Below, piece after piece: positions 6,315 through 14,016 of a DNA stretch of 18,357 nt. This DNA is from Paramuribaculum sp. Lineage in GTDB: Bacteria > Bacteroidota > Bacteroidia > Bacteroidales > Muribaculaceae. Made by a program: the position numbers and the translations under genes. The stretch covers positions 1 through 18,357 of the forward strand of contig JAIDKJ010000336.1 of NCBI GenBank assembly GCA_029051835.1, read 5' to 3'. The notes beneath the pieces are model-generated. The model ran no database searches. It was not told where the DNA came from and saw only the letters and a program-made list of their open reading frames with translations. The stretch's first letter is position 1. Every line of letters begins with the position of its first letter.

Positions 6315-8669
6315 TTATTTGACTGTAAATTCTCCTTTGAGCCTGATGTCGGTGCTCGACGAGCCTATCATTACTTTGAAAAGACCCGGTTCTACCACGC
6401 GCTTGAGTGCCGGATTATAGACTGCCAGTTCGTCGTGTCCGAGGCTGAACCGCACTTCGCGGCTCTCTCCCGGATTGAGTTCTATCCTTTCGAATCCTTT
6501 GAGAAGCATCGACGGCTGGCTGGTAGAGGCCACGACGTCGCGCAGATAAAGCTGTGCCACTTCCGCGCCTGCGCGTTGGCCGGTGTTGGTCAGGCGGAAT
6601 TTCACATCCATGCTGATGCCGTCGTCCGAGGGGCTTATGGCGAGGTCGGAATATTCAAACGTCGTATAGCTCAGCCCGTGGCCGAAGCTGTAGAGCGGGT
6701 TGCCGCTGCAATCCATATAGTCGCGTCCGCCGCCCATGCGGGAGTAGTGCACCGGGAGCTGGCCTTCGGAGCGCTGTATGCTGACCGGCAGGCGCCCCGA
6801 CGGGTTGACGTCGCCGAATATTATGTCGGCGATGGCGCCTCCGCCCTCCTCTCCGGGATACCATGCGGTGAGAAGCGCGTCGGAGCGCTCTGCCGCAAGA
6901 TTCATGTCGAGGGTGCGTCCCTGAATGTAGATGGTCACAACCGGTCGGCCGGTGTCATAAATCGCCTTCATGAGCCGCAGCTGGTCGCCGAGCGGTGTCA
7001 GTGTCGCACGGTCGAATCCCTCTCCGCAATCCATGTCGCTGACGTGCGATGCATCGGTCTTTGCGGCGCCGGTGGCGGCGTATGATGTCTTGAAGTCTCG
7101 GGCGCTTGATCCGCCTACGGCGAGTATCGTCACGTCGGCTTCGAGAGCGGCAGCCACAGCGGCCGCGATGTCGGTATGCGCGGTGTTGCGTACGGCACAT
7201 CCCTTCACATAGACGATCTCCACTTCCGGAGCGGCTTGGCGTATCCCTTCCAGAATGGTGGTGATTTTGTCGTCGGGTTGCGGAGCGGTGTAGTCGCCGA
7301 GCTGATTGTATTGCTCGTCGGCGTTGGGGCCTACGACGGCTATGCGGCGCACCCGTTTGCGGTCAAGCGGCAGCAGCCCTCTTTCGTTTTTGAGCAGGGC
7401 GGTGCCCTGACGCGCTATCTCGCGTGCTGTGGCGCGGTGGCTCTCGGTGCCGACGCGGCGTGAGGCCTCCTGCGGATCTGTCATCGGACGGTCGAAAAGT
7501 CCGAGGTCGAATTTCAGCTTCAGTATGCGCGCCACTGCGGTGTCTATGTCGGCTTCGGTTATAAGCCCTCTGTGCAGAGCCTCTATGGCCCGACTGCCGT
7601 AACATGCGGCGCCGAGGTCTATGTCCACTCCGGCTTTGAGAGCCTGTGAGCCGGCTTCGGTGCGGTCCGACGCTGTGTGTCCGGCCAGGCCGTCGATGCT
7701 GTAGAGATCGGAGTAGACAGCTCCCTCGAAGCCCCATTCGTCGCGCAGCAGTCCGGTGAGCAGTTCGCGGTTGGCGGTGCAGGGGATTCCGTCCACGCTG
7801 TTATATGAACTCATCACTGTGGCTGCACCGGCGGCAATGGCGTGGCGGAACGGTTCGAGCAGTTCGCTGCGAAGTCTGATCGGGCCAACGCTCGCTTCTG
7901 CGCCGTTGTGGCCCCCTTCGGGGACGCCGTAGGCGGCGAAATGTTTAAGCGTGGAGTAGATGTGGCGTCCGTCACTCATCGGCGCGCCCCGTTTGCCATG
8001 CATTCCCTCCACCATGGCCGCGCCCATCACTCCGCTGAGCCCCGGGTCTTCGCCGAATGTTTCCTCCATGCGGCTCCATCGGGGTTCGCGCGCTATGTCG
8101 AGCACAGGGCCGTAGCCCACTCCGGCTCCTGTCGAGCGGGCTTCGAGAGCTATCTCCTCTCCCGCGCGTCTTATGAGAGTCGGATTCCATGTGCCGGCCA
8201 TGGCCAGTCCGGTCGGATATACGGTGGCTCCGATCGCCATGTGTCCGTGGGGACACTCTTCGGCAAACAGTATAGGTATGCCGAGTCGGGTGCTGTCGCG
8301 GGCGAATCGCTGCAGTGCGTTGAGGGCTTCGGCGCCCTCGGCCGGCGAAAGTCCGTTTTCGAGTGTCTTCTGCGTCCACGGGTCGGCTCTCAGGGTGGCC
8401 CAGTAGCCGCCTACGGGCATCTCGCCTCGGTTCTGGGCCTTGAATTTCTCGGAGGCGACGATGGCGCCGTCGGCCTGCCGCTCATACATCTCCCATCCCA
8501 TGGGGCAGAGCAGCTGTCCGGCTTTCTCCTCGAGCGTCATGCGGCTCAGCAGATCGGCCACACGCTCCTCTGTCGGTTTCGATGCCTGACGGTAGACGGG
8601 CGTCGTGCCATTCGCTGCGGCTGTCGTGGCCATGACGACCCACAGGGCTATGATGGATAAGGCTTTCAT
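6315..8669 (-). CDS. Glycoside hydrolase family 3 (beta-glucosidase/xylosidase type), secreted
   Basis: Retaining exo-hydrolase that removes terminal beta-linked sugars; glucose or xylose specificity cannot be settled here. The 784 residues start with a signal peptide (about 1-20), so the protein is exported, probably to the periplasm. The GH3 N-terminal barrel follows from RMTLEEKAGQL at 43-53, with YGPVLDIAREPRWSR at 186-200, LKHFAAYG at 241-248 and the nucleophile D321 in YSDLYSIDG. The second alpha/beta domain begins near the segment ALLKNERGLLPL, and a fibronectin-III-like domain with the usual VxLYLRD-type strand closes the protein. The ATG at 8669 overlaps the stop of the fucosidase gene (ATGA), implying translational coupling. 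The frame is open upstream to 8900, but that stretch lies inside the fucosidase gene and would bury the signal peptide, so it was rejected as a start. Confidence 0.92.
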   Translation of the reverse strand: MKALSIIALWVVMATTAAANGTTPVYRQASKPTEERVADLLSRMTLEEKAGQLLCPMGWEMYERQADGAIVASEKFKAQNRGEMPVGGYWATLRADPWTQKTLENGLSPAEGAEALNALQRFARDSTRLGIPILFAEECPHGHMAIGATVYPTGLAMAGTWNPTLIRRAGEEIALEARSTGAGVGYGPVLDIAREPRWSRMEETFGEDPGLSGVMGAAMVEGMHGKRGAPMSDGRHIYSTLKHFAAYGVPEGGHNGAEASVGPIRLRSELLEPFRHAIAAGAATVMSSYNSVDGIPCTANRELLTGLLRDEWGFEGAVYSDLYSIDGLAGHTASDRTEAGSQALKAGVDIDLGAACYGSRAIEALHRGLITEADIDTAVARILKLKFDLGLFDRPMTDPQEASRRVGTESHRATAREIARQGTALLKNERGLLPLDRKRVRRIAVVGPNADEQYNQLGDYTAPQPDDKITTILEGIRQAAPEVEIVYVKGCAVRNTAHTDIAAAVAAALEADVTILAVGGSSARDFKTSYAATGAAKTDASHVSDMDCGEGFDRATLTPLGDQLRLMKAIYDTGRPVVTIYIQGRTLDMNLAAERSDALLTAWYPGEEGGGAIADIIFGDVNPSGRLPVSIQRSEGQLPVHYSRMGGGRDYMDCSGNPLYSFGHGLSYTTFEYSDLAISPSDDGISMDVKFRLTNTGQRAGAEVAQLYLRDVVASTSQPSMLLKGFERIELNPGESREVRFSLGHDELAVYNPALKRVVEPGLFKVMIGSSSTDIRLKGEFTVK

Positions 8670-10066
8670 TTCTTTGTGAATTTTATGGCCACAGGTCCTG
8701 ATTTGATCCCTTTCGGCAGAGTCACGCGTGTCACGCCGTTGCGGTCGGTGCTGTAGCTGAGCTTGCGGCCGCCGTCGAGCAGTGTCATGCGTCCTTTCGG
8801 TTCGTTGCCGCTCCATGTTATCTGTCGGGGCATTGTTTCCCCTTCGGCCGGGGTGAATATGGCGTAGAGTGTGGAGCCGTCCTTCGATGCTGTAAACCAT
8901 ACGTTGCCGTCGTTATAAACCGGCGTAGTCACTGTCGAATAGATCGCCTCGCCGTTGCGCCTCAGCCATTCGCCGACGGCTCTCAGTCGCCATTCGGCTT
9001 CCGGTTCTATCAGGCCCTCGGCTGTCGGTCCTACGCCTAAAAGCAGGCATCCACCCTTGGCGGTGATCTCAGTCAGGAGTGCAATCACCTTTTCAGGCGA
9101 CTTGTATGGCGCGTTGGGCACCCATCCCCAGTCGTTGCTCAGTGTTATGCAGCTTTCCCACGGATAGGAGAGCTGTTTTTCGGGTATGCCGCGTTCGGGA
9201 GTCTGATAGTTTTCGTTGCGTCCGCGTATGCTGCGGTCCACCGCTATGAGTCCCGGATGCAGTCCGGAGCGGGCATCAAGGAGTATGTTGTCGAGTCCTA
9301 TGTCATCACCCTTTATCCATCCGCCGTCGAGCCAGAGTATATCCATCCGTCCGTAGCGTCCCGACAGCAGTTCGCCGAGCTGTCCGGCGGTAAAGTCCTG
9401 ATAGCGCTTCCACCAGTCGGGATGTCGCTCTTTCTTATAGTTGATATGCCGGTTGGGGGTGGCGAATTCCGGATTCCAGAACCATTCGGTGTGCCAGTCG
9501 GGCTTCGAGAAATATGTTCCGATCCAGAAATTCTTGTCGCGGAAGGCGTTGAACACGTGGCGGGCCACATCGCGCTTTTCGTTCGAGGCAAACGGTCCTT
9601 TGGCTATGGAGAAATCGGTCGAGTCGGTGTCGAACATGCAGAAACCGTCGTGATGCTTCGTCGTGAATATCGCATAGCGCATTCCGGCGTCGGTCATTAT
9701 GTCGGCCCACTGCGAGGGGTCGAACTTCACCGGGTTGAGAGAGTCGGCCAGACTCCAGTACCACTTCTTGTACTCGTCGTAGGGCATATCACCCTTGCGG
9801 CTGATCCAGTCTACATCCTCCGAACAGATCGACCATGATTCCACAATTCCCGGAACGGAGTATAGCCCCCAGTGGAACAATACGCCGAATTTCAGGTCGC
9901 GCCACTGGTTGAGCTTGTTTAGGACAGCTGTATCTGTAGGCCACTCGTAGCCCGACGCGTCCGATTGCTGATGGACGAATCCCTGCACCTGCTGTGCCTG
10001 TGCCTGTGCCGTAGCGGCCGCTGCCAGGATCGCACCGGCTGCCGCCATTTTGAGATATCTCTTCAT
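8666..10066 (-). CDS. Alpha-L-fucosidase, glycoside hydrolase family 29, secreted
   Basis: Retaining exo-enzyme that releases terminal L-fucose from glycans such as mucin O-glycans or milk oligosaccharides. The 466 residues begin with an alanine-rich signal peptide (about 1-25), indicating export. Family marks are KFGVLFHWGLYSVP at 59-72, FTTKHHDGF at 134-142 and MDILWLDGGW at 241-250; D247 is the expected nucleophile. TAKGGCLLLGVGP is the conserved end of the barrel, and a small beta domain follows. The acid/base residue is not assigned because it varies between GH29 subfamilies. It is the first gene of an operon with the GH3 enzyme (4-base overlap) and the TSCPD gene, behind a good promoter at 10184-10214. 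No SusC/SusD pair is present in the window, so this is not a classic polysaccharide-utilisation locus as far as seen. The exact linkage specificity is unknown. Confidence 0.94.
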   Translation of the reverse strand: MKRYLKMAAAGAILAAAATAQAQAQQVQGFVHQQSDASGYEWPTDTAVLNKLNQWRDLKFGVLFHWGLYSVPGIVESWSICSEDVDWISRKGDMPYDEYKKWYWSLADSLNPVKFDPSQWADIMTDAGMRYAIFTTKHHDGFCMFDTDSTDFSIAKGPFASNEKRDVARHVFNAFRDKNFWIGTYFSKPDWHTEWFWNPEFATPNRHINYKKERHPDWWKRYQDFTAGQLGELLSGRYGRMDILWLDGGWIKGDDIGLDNILLDARSGLHPGLIAVDRSIRGRNENYQTPERGIPEKQLSYPWESCITLSNDWGWVPNAPYKSPEKVIALLTEITAKGGCLLLGVGPTAEGLIEPEAEWRLRAVGEWLRRNGEAIYSTVTTPVYNDGNVWFTASKDGSTLYAIFTPAEGETMPRQITWSGNEPKGRMTLLDGGRKLSYSTDRNGVTRVTLPKGIKSGPVAIKFTKK

Positions 10067-10100
10067 GAAACTTGATTGTATTTAAGGTTTTGCAGTTGAT

Positions 10101-10133
10101 GCTGTGTCAAAAAATCGTTTTTTGTGACACAGC
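10101..10133 (-). repeat. Inverted repeat in the GH29 leader
   Basis: GCTGTGTCA at 10101-10109 is the exact reverse complement of TGACACAGC at 10125-10133, and the interior can pair as A5 with T5 around TCG. It lies between the promoter and the ATG, within the predicted 5' leader of the fucosidase operon. No T run follows on either side, so it is not a standard terminator; an RNA stability element, attenuator or protein-binding site are possible. The stem core resembles that of the fucO terminator. Confidence 0.7.
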
Positions 10134-10183
10134 GTCATAATTGTCATTCGGATTGAGAGGGCGTTGTGACACGACCTCATCTG

Positions 10184-10214
10184 CAAAATTACTCTTTTCC
10201 CGCGAAACACCCAA
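10184..10214 (-). promoter_or_regulatory. Promoter of the fucosidase operon
   Basis: On the minus strand TTG (10214-10212) is followed by 20 bases and TAATTTTG (10191-10184), matching the Bacteroidetes -33/-7 consensus. Initiation near 10178 gives a leader of about 110 bases that includes the inverted repeat at 10101-10133. Confidence 0.75.
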
Positions 10215-10379
10215 TAATGCATACCTTTTAGGTTCTTAGGTCATGATGCCTTTCCTGCGGCTTATTGACGCAGATCTTATGCAGCTTGTATCGCGCCCCG
10301 TTACGTGGTGCCTCCGCCCGCCATAGTTGCTATATCGCAGCTGAGGTCCTGACTGTTTGCGTGATCAAGCCAGCCGTAT
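10215..10379. other. Non-coding stretch between fucosidase promoter and broken gene
   Basis: No supported gene, hairpin terminator or RNA gene is visible here. Short frames crossing it lack protein-like sequence. It may contain upstream regulatory sites for the fucosidase operon, but no specific motif is recognised. Confidence 0.4.
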
Positions 10380-10861
10380 TCAAAGATTATATGACAGCGA
10401 AATGTATGCTCCTTGCATGAAAGGCTTGTGTGGATAAAATCCCTTGAAGGAGTTCCCTTTGTATGACAGATGACGGTATTGGCTATAAACGTCATGGTTT
10501 GACATCATATACCCGGCGCTTATGCCGCATGGGCCTGCATCAAGGCTTACACCGATGCGCAAGTCCATCGCAAACCATTGACCTTTGGTTGTGCTTATAT
10601 AGTCATATTCAATCTTGGGCCAGTCGGGCGTAGATTCTATGCCGACCCGCTGATAGGGAATATTCAGCATGATTCCCGGTTCGGCAAACAGCGACCATGC
10701 GCAAGCGCGATATTTCCACGCAGGGGTCTTGTTTTTCTCTCGGAGGAATACTCTCGTTTCATCTGGTGTCGATACGAATCAGGGTTCTCGGCTGTAGCTG
10801 CAAGACAAAGTTGCATAAAAACAGCAAAAGCGACAGATCTGAAAAATGGCAGAAATTTCAT
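10380..10861 (-). pseudogene. Secreted or outer-membrane protein gene with a one-base frameshift
   Basis: Two overlapping minus-strand frames together make one plausible protein of about 160 residues. The first, from the ATG at 10861, opens with a clear signal peptide (MKFLPFFRSVAFAVFMQL, cleavage probably after ATA near residue 24) and continues to about KREYSSERK. The second frame contains WSLFAEPGIMLNIPYQRVGI and runs to the stop at 10380, ending in alternating strands and the tail AYISLSYNL, as in small outer-membrane beta-barrels. Adding one A to the five-A run (plus-strand T run at 10732-10736) joins them without any stop, reading ERKNKTPAWKYR. The ATG lies 26 bases after the HAD gene, so it could be read from the udk operon. 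I do not recognise the family. A sequencing error, recent decay or phase variation could explain the shift. Confidence 0.65.
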
Positions 10862-10887
10862 GCTCAGTCCAGATGTGATTAACAAGG

Positions 10888-11631
10888 TTATTCCGGTGTC
10901 CTCGCTCGTTTTATGATGATGTCGGCGAGCGCGTCGACGCTGACGGCCGGCTGTGGAGCGGTCAGCAGCCCGGTGGGATTGAAGAGGATGGCTTGCCATC
11001 CGGCGGCAAGGGCGCCCTCGATGTCGGTAGCGGGGTTGTCGCCGATCATCAGGTGCGACGATGGGTCGTCGATGCCGCTGCGCTTCATAGCGTGGTCGAA
11101 CAGACGCGTGTCGGGCTTGTTTATGCCGATGTCGTCCGACAATACTGTGATGTCGATCATGTTGGCTATGCCGGCCGAGGCGATCTTGCGGTGTTGTACG
11201 TCGGCAAATCCGTTTGACAGTATCCCGACGGTCAGTCGGGCTTCGCGCAGACGTTGGAGCAGTCCGAGGGCGCCGTCGACCAGTGTGCGCTCCTCTGCCA
11301 GACGGTCGAGATAGATGCGGTCAAGCTCGTGAGTGATCGATGCAGCCTCGCTATGTGTCATGCCCGCCTCGGCGAGTGGCCTGATGAAGCGCTCTTCGCG
11401 CAGATAGGAGCAGCTGATCTCGGCGCGGTTGTAAAGCGCCCATAGCGCGTGGTTGTGGCGTTCGTAGGCGGCGATCCATTCGTCAGGGTTGCCAAATATC
11501 CGGTTGATGGCCGGATATTCATGGTAGACGCGGCTCAGGGCACGACGCGAGTTGCCGCGGAAGTCGATTATGGTGTCGTCGAGATCCACCCACACGATCT
11601 TGATTCTCGAGGTGTCGATGATCGCTTTCAT
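10888..11631 (-). CDS. HAD-superfamily hydrolase, YjjG-like pyrimidine nucleotidase
   Basis: Haloacid dehalogenase-type phosphatase; the best family fit is the YjjG group, which dephosphorylates (often non-canonical) pyrimidine nucleotides. The 247 residues show motif I DLDDT with nucleophile D16 and acid D18, motif II serine S139 in ILSNGF, motif III lysine K172 in NKPD, and motif IV GDNPATDI with D198 and D203. A helical cap occupies roughly residues 25-115 (subclass I). The ATG overlaps the stop of the transporter gene (ATGA at 11631-11628), so translation is probably coupled. It is cytoplasmic, with no signal peptide. Being in one operon with uridine kinase supports a nucleotide role, but HAD substrate calls from sequence alone are weak. 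An XRE-free, stand-alone phosphatase of other specificity remains possible. Confidence 0.82.
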   Translation of the reverse strand: MKAIIDTSRIKIVWVDLDDTIIDFRGNSRRALSRVYHEYPAINRIFGNPDEWIAAYERHNHALWALYNRAEISCSYLREERFIRPLAEAGMTHSEAASITHELDRIYLDRLAEERTLVDGALGLLQRLREARLTVGILSNGFADVQHRKIASAGIANMIDITVLSDDIGINKPDTRLFDHAMKRSGIDDPSSHLMIGDNPATDIEGALAAGWQAILFNPTGLLTAPQPAVSVDALADIIIKRARTPE

Positions 11632-12290
11632 GCTTCTTCGGTATTGGGTTCGCGTTCTTCGATGCGCCGGAGCAGGCGTACTGCCTGAAGCGTCACCGGC
11701 AGAATGATTATTTCATAGAGTGTCTTGAGCAGAGCCTGGGTGACGATGAGCGATATGATCACTCCGGCGGGAAGCTCTCCGGCAAAGGCTATCGGGAAGA
11801 ATATCAGAGAGTCGGCTCCTTCGCCGAAAATGGTCGACACGATGGCGCGCAGGGAGAATTTGCTTCCGTCGGGGTGGGCGAGCCGCATGCGGTGCATCAC
11901 GTAGGCGTTGACCATCGAGCCGGCCAGAAAGGCTATGAAACTCGCGGCGAAGATGCGCGGAACGGCGCCGAACATCGTGGTCATCGCTTCCTGGCCGTGC
12001 CATGAGTCGGTGCCGGGCAGCAGTATGCCGATCTGGAGCATGACCGAAACAAAAAGATTGGCAGCGAAGCCGAGCCATATCACCTGCCGGGCGCGACGCA
12101 GTCCGTAGACTTCCACCACACAGTCGGCGATGATGTACGACACCGGAAACACTACTACTCCGGCCGTGATGGTAAACGGGCCAAGAGGTACGGTCTTTAT
12201 TTCCATTAGGTTGGCCGTGATGAGGCACACGCAGAACGTCACTGCAAGCAGCAGAAACGTCATTGAGATCTGTCGGTTGGGTTGATTCAT
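11628..12290 (-). CDS. yhhQ: Queuosine precursor transporter, YhhQ/VUT family
   Basis: Inner-membrane protein of the vitamin uptake transporter-like family, known in E. coli for uptake of the queuosine precursors preQ0 and preQ1. About 220 residues with roughly six hydrophobic segments. The family block is clear near the N-terminus: ITANLMEIKTV, then AGVVVFPVSYIIADCVVEVYG split across the second and third segments. Later marks include FGEGADSLIFFPIAF. I chose the ATG at 12290; an in-frame GTG at 12320 would add ten residues. It follows udk by 78 bases with no TAnnTTTG box in the gap, and overlaps the HAD gene by 4 bases. De novo queuosine genes queD and queE are 3.3 kb away on the other strand, which supports a role in 7-deazapurine supply. 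Substrate is inferred from family. Confidence 0.85.
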   Translation of the reverse strand: MNQPNRQISMTFLLLAVTFCVCLITANLMEIKTVPLGPFTITAGVVVFPVSYIIADCVVEVYGLRRARQVIWLGFAANLFVSVMLQIGILLPGTDSWHGQEAMTTMFGAVPRIFAASFIAFLAGSMVNAYVMHRMRLAHPDGSKFSLRAIVSTIFGEGADSLIFFPIAFAGELPAGVIISLIVTQALLKTLYEIIILPVTLQAVRLLRRIEEREPNTEEA

Positions 12291-12368
12291 TTTTCTTGTT
12301 TTTAACGAGGTAGCAAGCACTCGGAGTGAATTTCTTTAATGGCGCGAGGCCGTAAAGCGGGGGGCGCG

Positions 12369-12974
12369 TTACACCTGCGACACTATGTAGTCGGTCAGCA
12401 GCTTTATCGCCACGGTGTTGTGGCCTCCCTGCGGTATGATTATGTCGGCAAAGCGCTTGGAGGGTTCGATATATTGTTCGTGCATCGGCTTGAGCACGTC
12501 CTGATAGCGGTCTATCACCATCTGGGGAGTGCGGCCGCGCGAGATGCAGTCGCGGGCTATGACGCGGATGAGCCGGTCGTCGGCATCGGCGTCGACAAAC
12601 ACCTTGATGTCGAGCATGTCGCGCAGGCGGGGTTGCGACAGTACAAGAATACCTTCGACTATCACCACACTGCGCGGCTCCACCTTGACGGTTGCAGCCT
12701 GGCGCGTGCATGTCAGATAGCTGTAGGTGGGCATCTCCACCGTCTGGCCTTCGCGCAGCTGGTCGAGCTGCTGCTCGAGAAGAGTCCATTCGATCGACTG
12801 CGGTTCGTCGAAGTTCACTTTGCGGCGCTCTTCGATGGGCAGGTGGCTCAGGTCGCGGTAATAGTTGTCCTGCGGCAACAGTGCCACTGCTCCCTCGGGT
12901 AGACTCGCCACGATGCGGCTGACGACGGTTGACTTTCCGGAGCCCGTCCCTCCGGCTATGCCGATTACAATCAT
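12369..12974 (-). CDS. udk: Uridine kinase
   Basis: Phosphorylates uridine and cytidine to UMP and CMP with ATP or GTP in pyrimidine salvage, in the cytoplasm. The 201 residues match the usual length. The P-loop GGTGSGKST is at residues 8-16, followed by QDNYYRD, KVNFDEPQS, the nucleoside-site segment PTYSYLTCTR and EGILVL. The start at 12974 gives the normal short N-terminus, MIVIGIAGG, so an alternative internal start would destroy the first strand and P-loop. A TAACTTTG promoter box ends only four bases before this ATG, so its mRNA is probably leaderless or nearly so. It heads a run of three genes with the queuosine-precursor transporter and the nucleotidase. Confidence 0.95.
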   Translation of the reverse strand: MIVIGIAGGTGSGKSTVVSRIVASLPEGAVALLPQDNYYRDLSHLPIEERRKVNFDEPQSIEWTLLEQQLDQLREGQTVEMPTYSYLTCTRQAATVKVEPRSVVIVEGILVLSQPRLRDMLDIKVFVDADADDRLIRVIARDCISRGRTPQMVIDRYQDVLKPMHEQYIEPSKRFADIIIPQGGHNTVAIKLLTDYIVSQV

Positions 12975-12978
12975 AGTG

Positions 12979-12986
12979 CAAAGTTA
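12979..12986 (-). promoter_or_regulatory. -7 box directly before udk
   Basis: The minus strand reads TAACTTTG, a full match to TAnnTTTG. No clear TTG occurs 20 bases upstream. The box ends four bases from the udk ATG at 12974, so transcription would start at or within a few bases of the start codon. Confidence 0.6.
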
Positions 12987-13005
12987 AGCAATTTCACCCG
13001 AATTC

Positions 13006-13170
13006 TCACAGCGAATCTATCACCTTGTTGCCTAAATTTGTTATATGAGGATTTAATCCTTGAATCTTGAGGAAAATCTGCAAGAATTGCGGTTTAATTT
13101 CCGTAACGAGAGTTTGATTTCCTGACTCTGGAAATTTCAAGCAAAATGCTTTTATTCCTCCTAAATCCAT
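13006..13170 (-). other. A+T-rich divergent region with a protein-like 54-codon frame
   Basis: Between the divergent udk and nfnA promoters lies a stretch with a minus-strand frame of 54 residues (ATG at 13170, stop TGA at 13008-13006). Its composition, with segments such as LKFPESGNQTLV and FLKIQGLNPHITNLGN, looks more protein-like than a random frame. No promoter box is found before it, and it also holds the short perfect inverted repeat AGGATT-T-AATCCT at 13048-13060. It could be a small protein, a remnant of one, a dispersed intergenic repeat or a structured RNA. No family is recognised. Confidence 0.3.
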
Positions 13171-13191
13171 TCGTATGTGGGCGAGTTTTCT

Positions 13192-13199
13192 TATCTTTG
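13192..13199 (+). promoter_or_regulatory. -7 box of the nfnAB operon
   Basis: TATCTTTG matches TAnnTTTG. The -33 region has only a weak TTCG-like match. Initiation near 13206 leaves about 25 bases of purine-rich and A-rich leader before the ATG at 13231. Confidence 0.55.
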
Positions 13200-13230
13200 C
13201 GAGAGAAAAACCAATCAACAGATCTGACAG

Positions 13231-14013
13231 ATGTTCACAATACTCGAAAAGGAACACTTCTCCGAAAATGTGGTGAAACTCATAGTCGAGGCGCCGCAGA
13301 TAGCCCGGTCGCGCCGTCCCGGACATTTCGTGATAGTGCGTTGCGGTGAGGGAGGCGAGCGAATCCCGCTGACCATAGCCGACGCCGACCCTGCGCGCGG
13401 CACGATAATGCTTGTAGTCCAGCAGGTGGGAGTGTCCACCCGCAGGATCTGTGCGCTGGAGCCGGGCGATGCGCTGACCGATGTGGTTGGGCCGCTCGGA
13501 CAGGCCACGCACATCGACCGCGTCGGCACCGTGGTGTGCTGCGGAGGTGGTGTGGGAGTCGCGCCGCTTCTGCCTATCATCAAGGCGATGAAGCAGGCCG
13601 GCAACAGGGTAGTGACCGTTCTGGCCGCCCGCACCCGCGATCTCGTGATTCTCGAGGATCAGGTGGCTCCGTGGAGCGATGAGGTGATAGTCATGACCGA
13701 CGACGGCTCTTACGGACGCAAGGGGTTGGTGACTGACGGCGTGGAAGACGTCATCAGGCGCGAGAAGGTCGATCAGGTGGTCACTATCGGGCCGGCTGTG
13801 ATGATGAAGTTTGTGGCGAAGCTTACGGAGCGCTACGGAGTGCCGACGATCTGCTCGCTCAATACCATTATGGTTGATGGCACTGGCATGTGCGGAGCCT
13901 GCAGGGTGACTGTCGGCGGACGCACACGCTTCGTGTGTGTCGACGGACCGGAATTCGATGCCCATCAGGTGGATTTCGATGAAATGCTGATGAGATTGCG
14001 GTCATATAACTGA
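13231..14013 (+). CDS. nfnA: NAD(P)H:ferredoxin transhydrogenase alpha subunit (NfnA/SudB-type)
   Basis: Small subunit of the electron-bifurcating NADH-dependent reduced ferredoxin:NADP+ oxidoreductase, also described as sulfide dehydrogenase and related to PyrK. It binds FAD, NAD(H) and a [2Fe-2S] cluster. The 260 residues show the flavin motif RIPLTI at 44-49, the nucleotide loop CGGGVG at 104-109 and a C-terminal cluster motif with D216, C221, C224 and C236. The D-x4-C-x2-C-x11-C spacing is, as I recall, that of the Asp/3-Cys-ligated [2Fe-2S] centre of Thermotoga NfnA. The partner subunit starts 3 bases after the stop. A PyrK electron-transfer subunit is the alternative, but the neighbour is a GltD-like NfnB and not dihydroorotate dehydrogenase. 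Cytoplasmic. Confidence 0.88.
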   Translation: MFTILEKEHFSENVVKLIVEAPQIARSRRPGHFVIVRCGEGGERIPLTIADADPARGTIMLVVQQVGVSTRRICALEPGDALTDVVGPLGQATHIDRVGTVVCCGGGVGVAPLLPIIKAMKQAGNRVVTVLAARTRDLVILEDQVAPWSDEVIVMTDDGSYGRKGLVTDGVEDVIRREKVDQVVTIGPAVMMKFVAKLTERYGVPTICSLNTIMVDGTGMCGACRVTVGGRTRFVCVDGPEFDAHQVDFDEMLMRLRSYN

Positions 14014-14016
14014 TTC

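Noticed and set aside
7842..8660. Plus-strand 272-codon frame inside the GH3 gene
   Set aside because: Antisense shadow; no motif, no promoter box or start context, and GH3 signature residues occupy the other strand.
8670..8900. Extended upstream start for the GH3 gene
   Set aside because: The extra 77 codons lie within the fucosidase gene and would place the obvious signal peptide internally; the ATGA overlap start is normal.
10725..10745. Programmed -1 ribosomal frameshift in the broken exported-protein gene
   Set aside because: The run has only five A bases and no full X-XXY-YYZ slippery heptamer in the zero frame, and no clear stimulatory hairpin or pseudoknot was seen. A simple indel is the better explanation.
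11713..12981. Minus-strand 422-codon frame across udk and the transporter gene
   Set aside because: Arg/His/Ser-rich shadow in another frame of two well-identified genes on the same strand.
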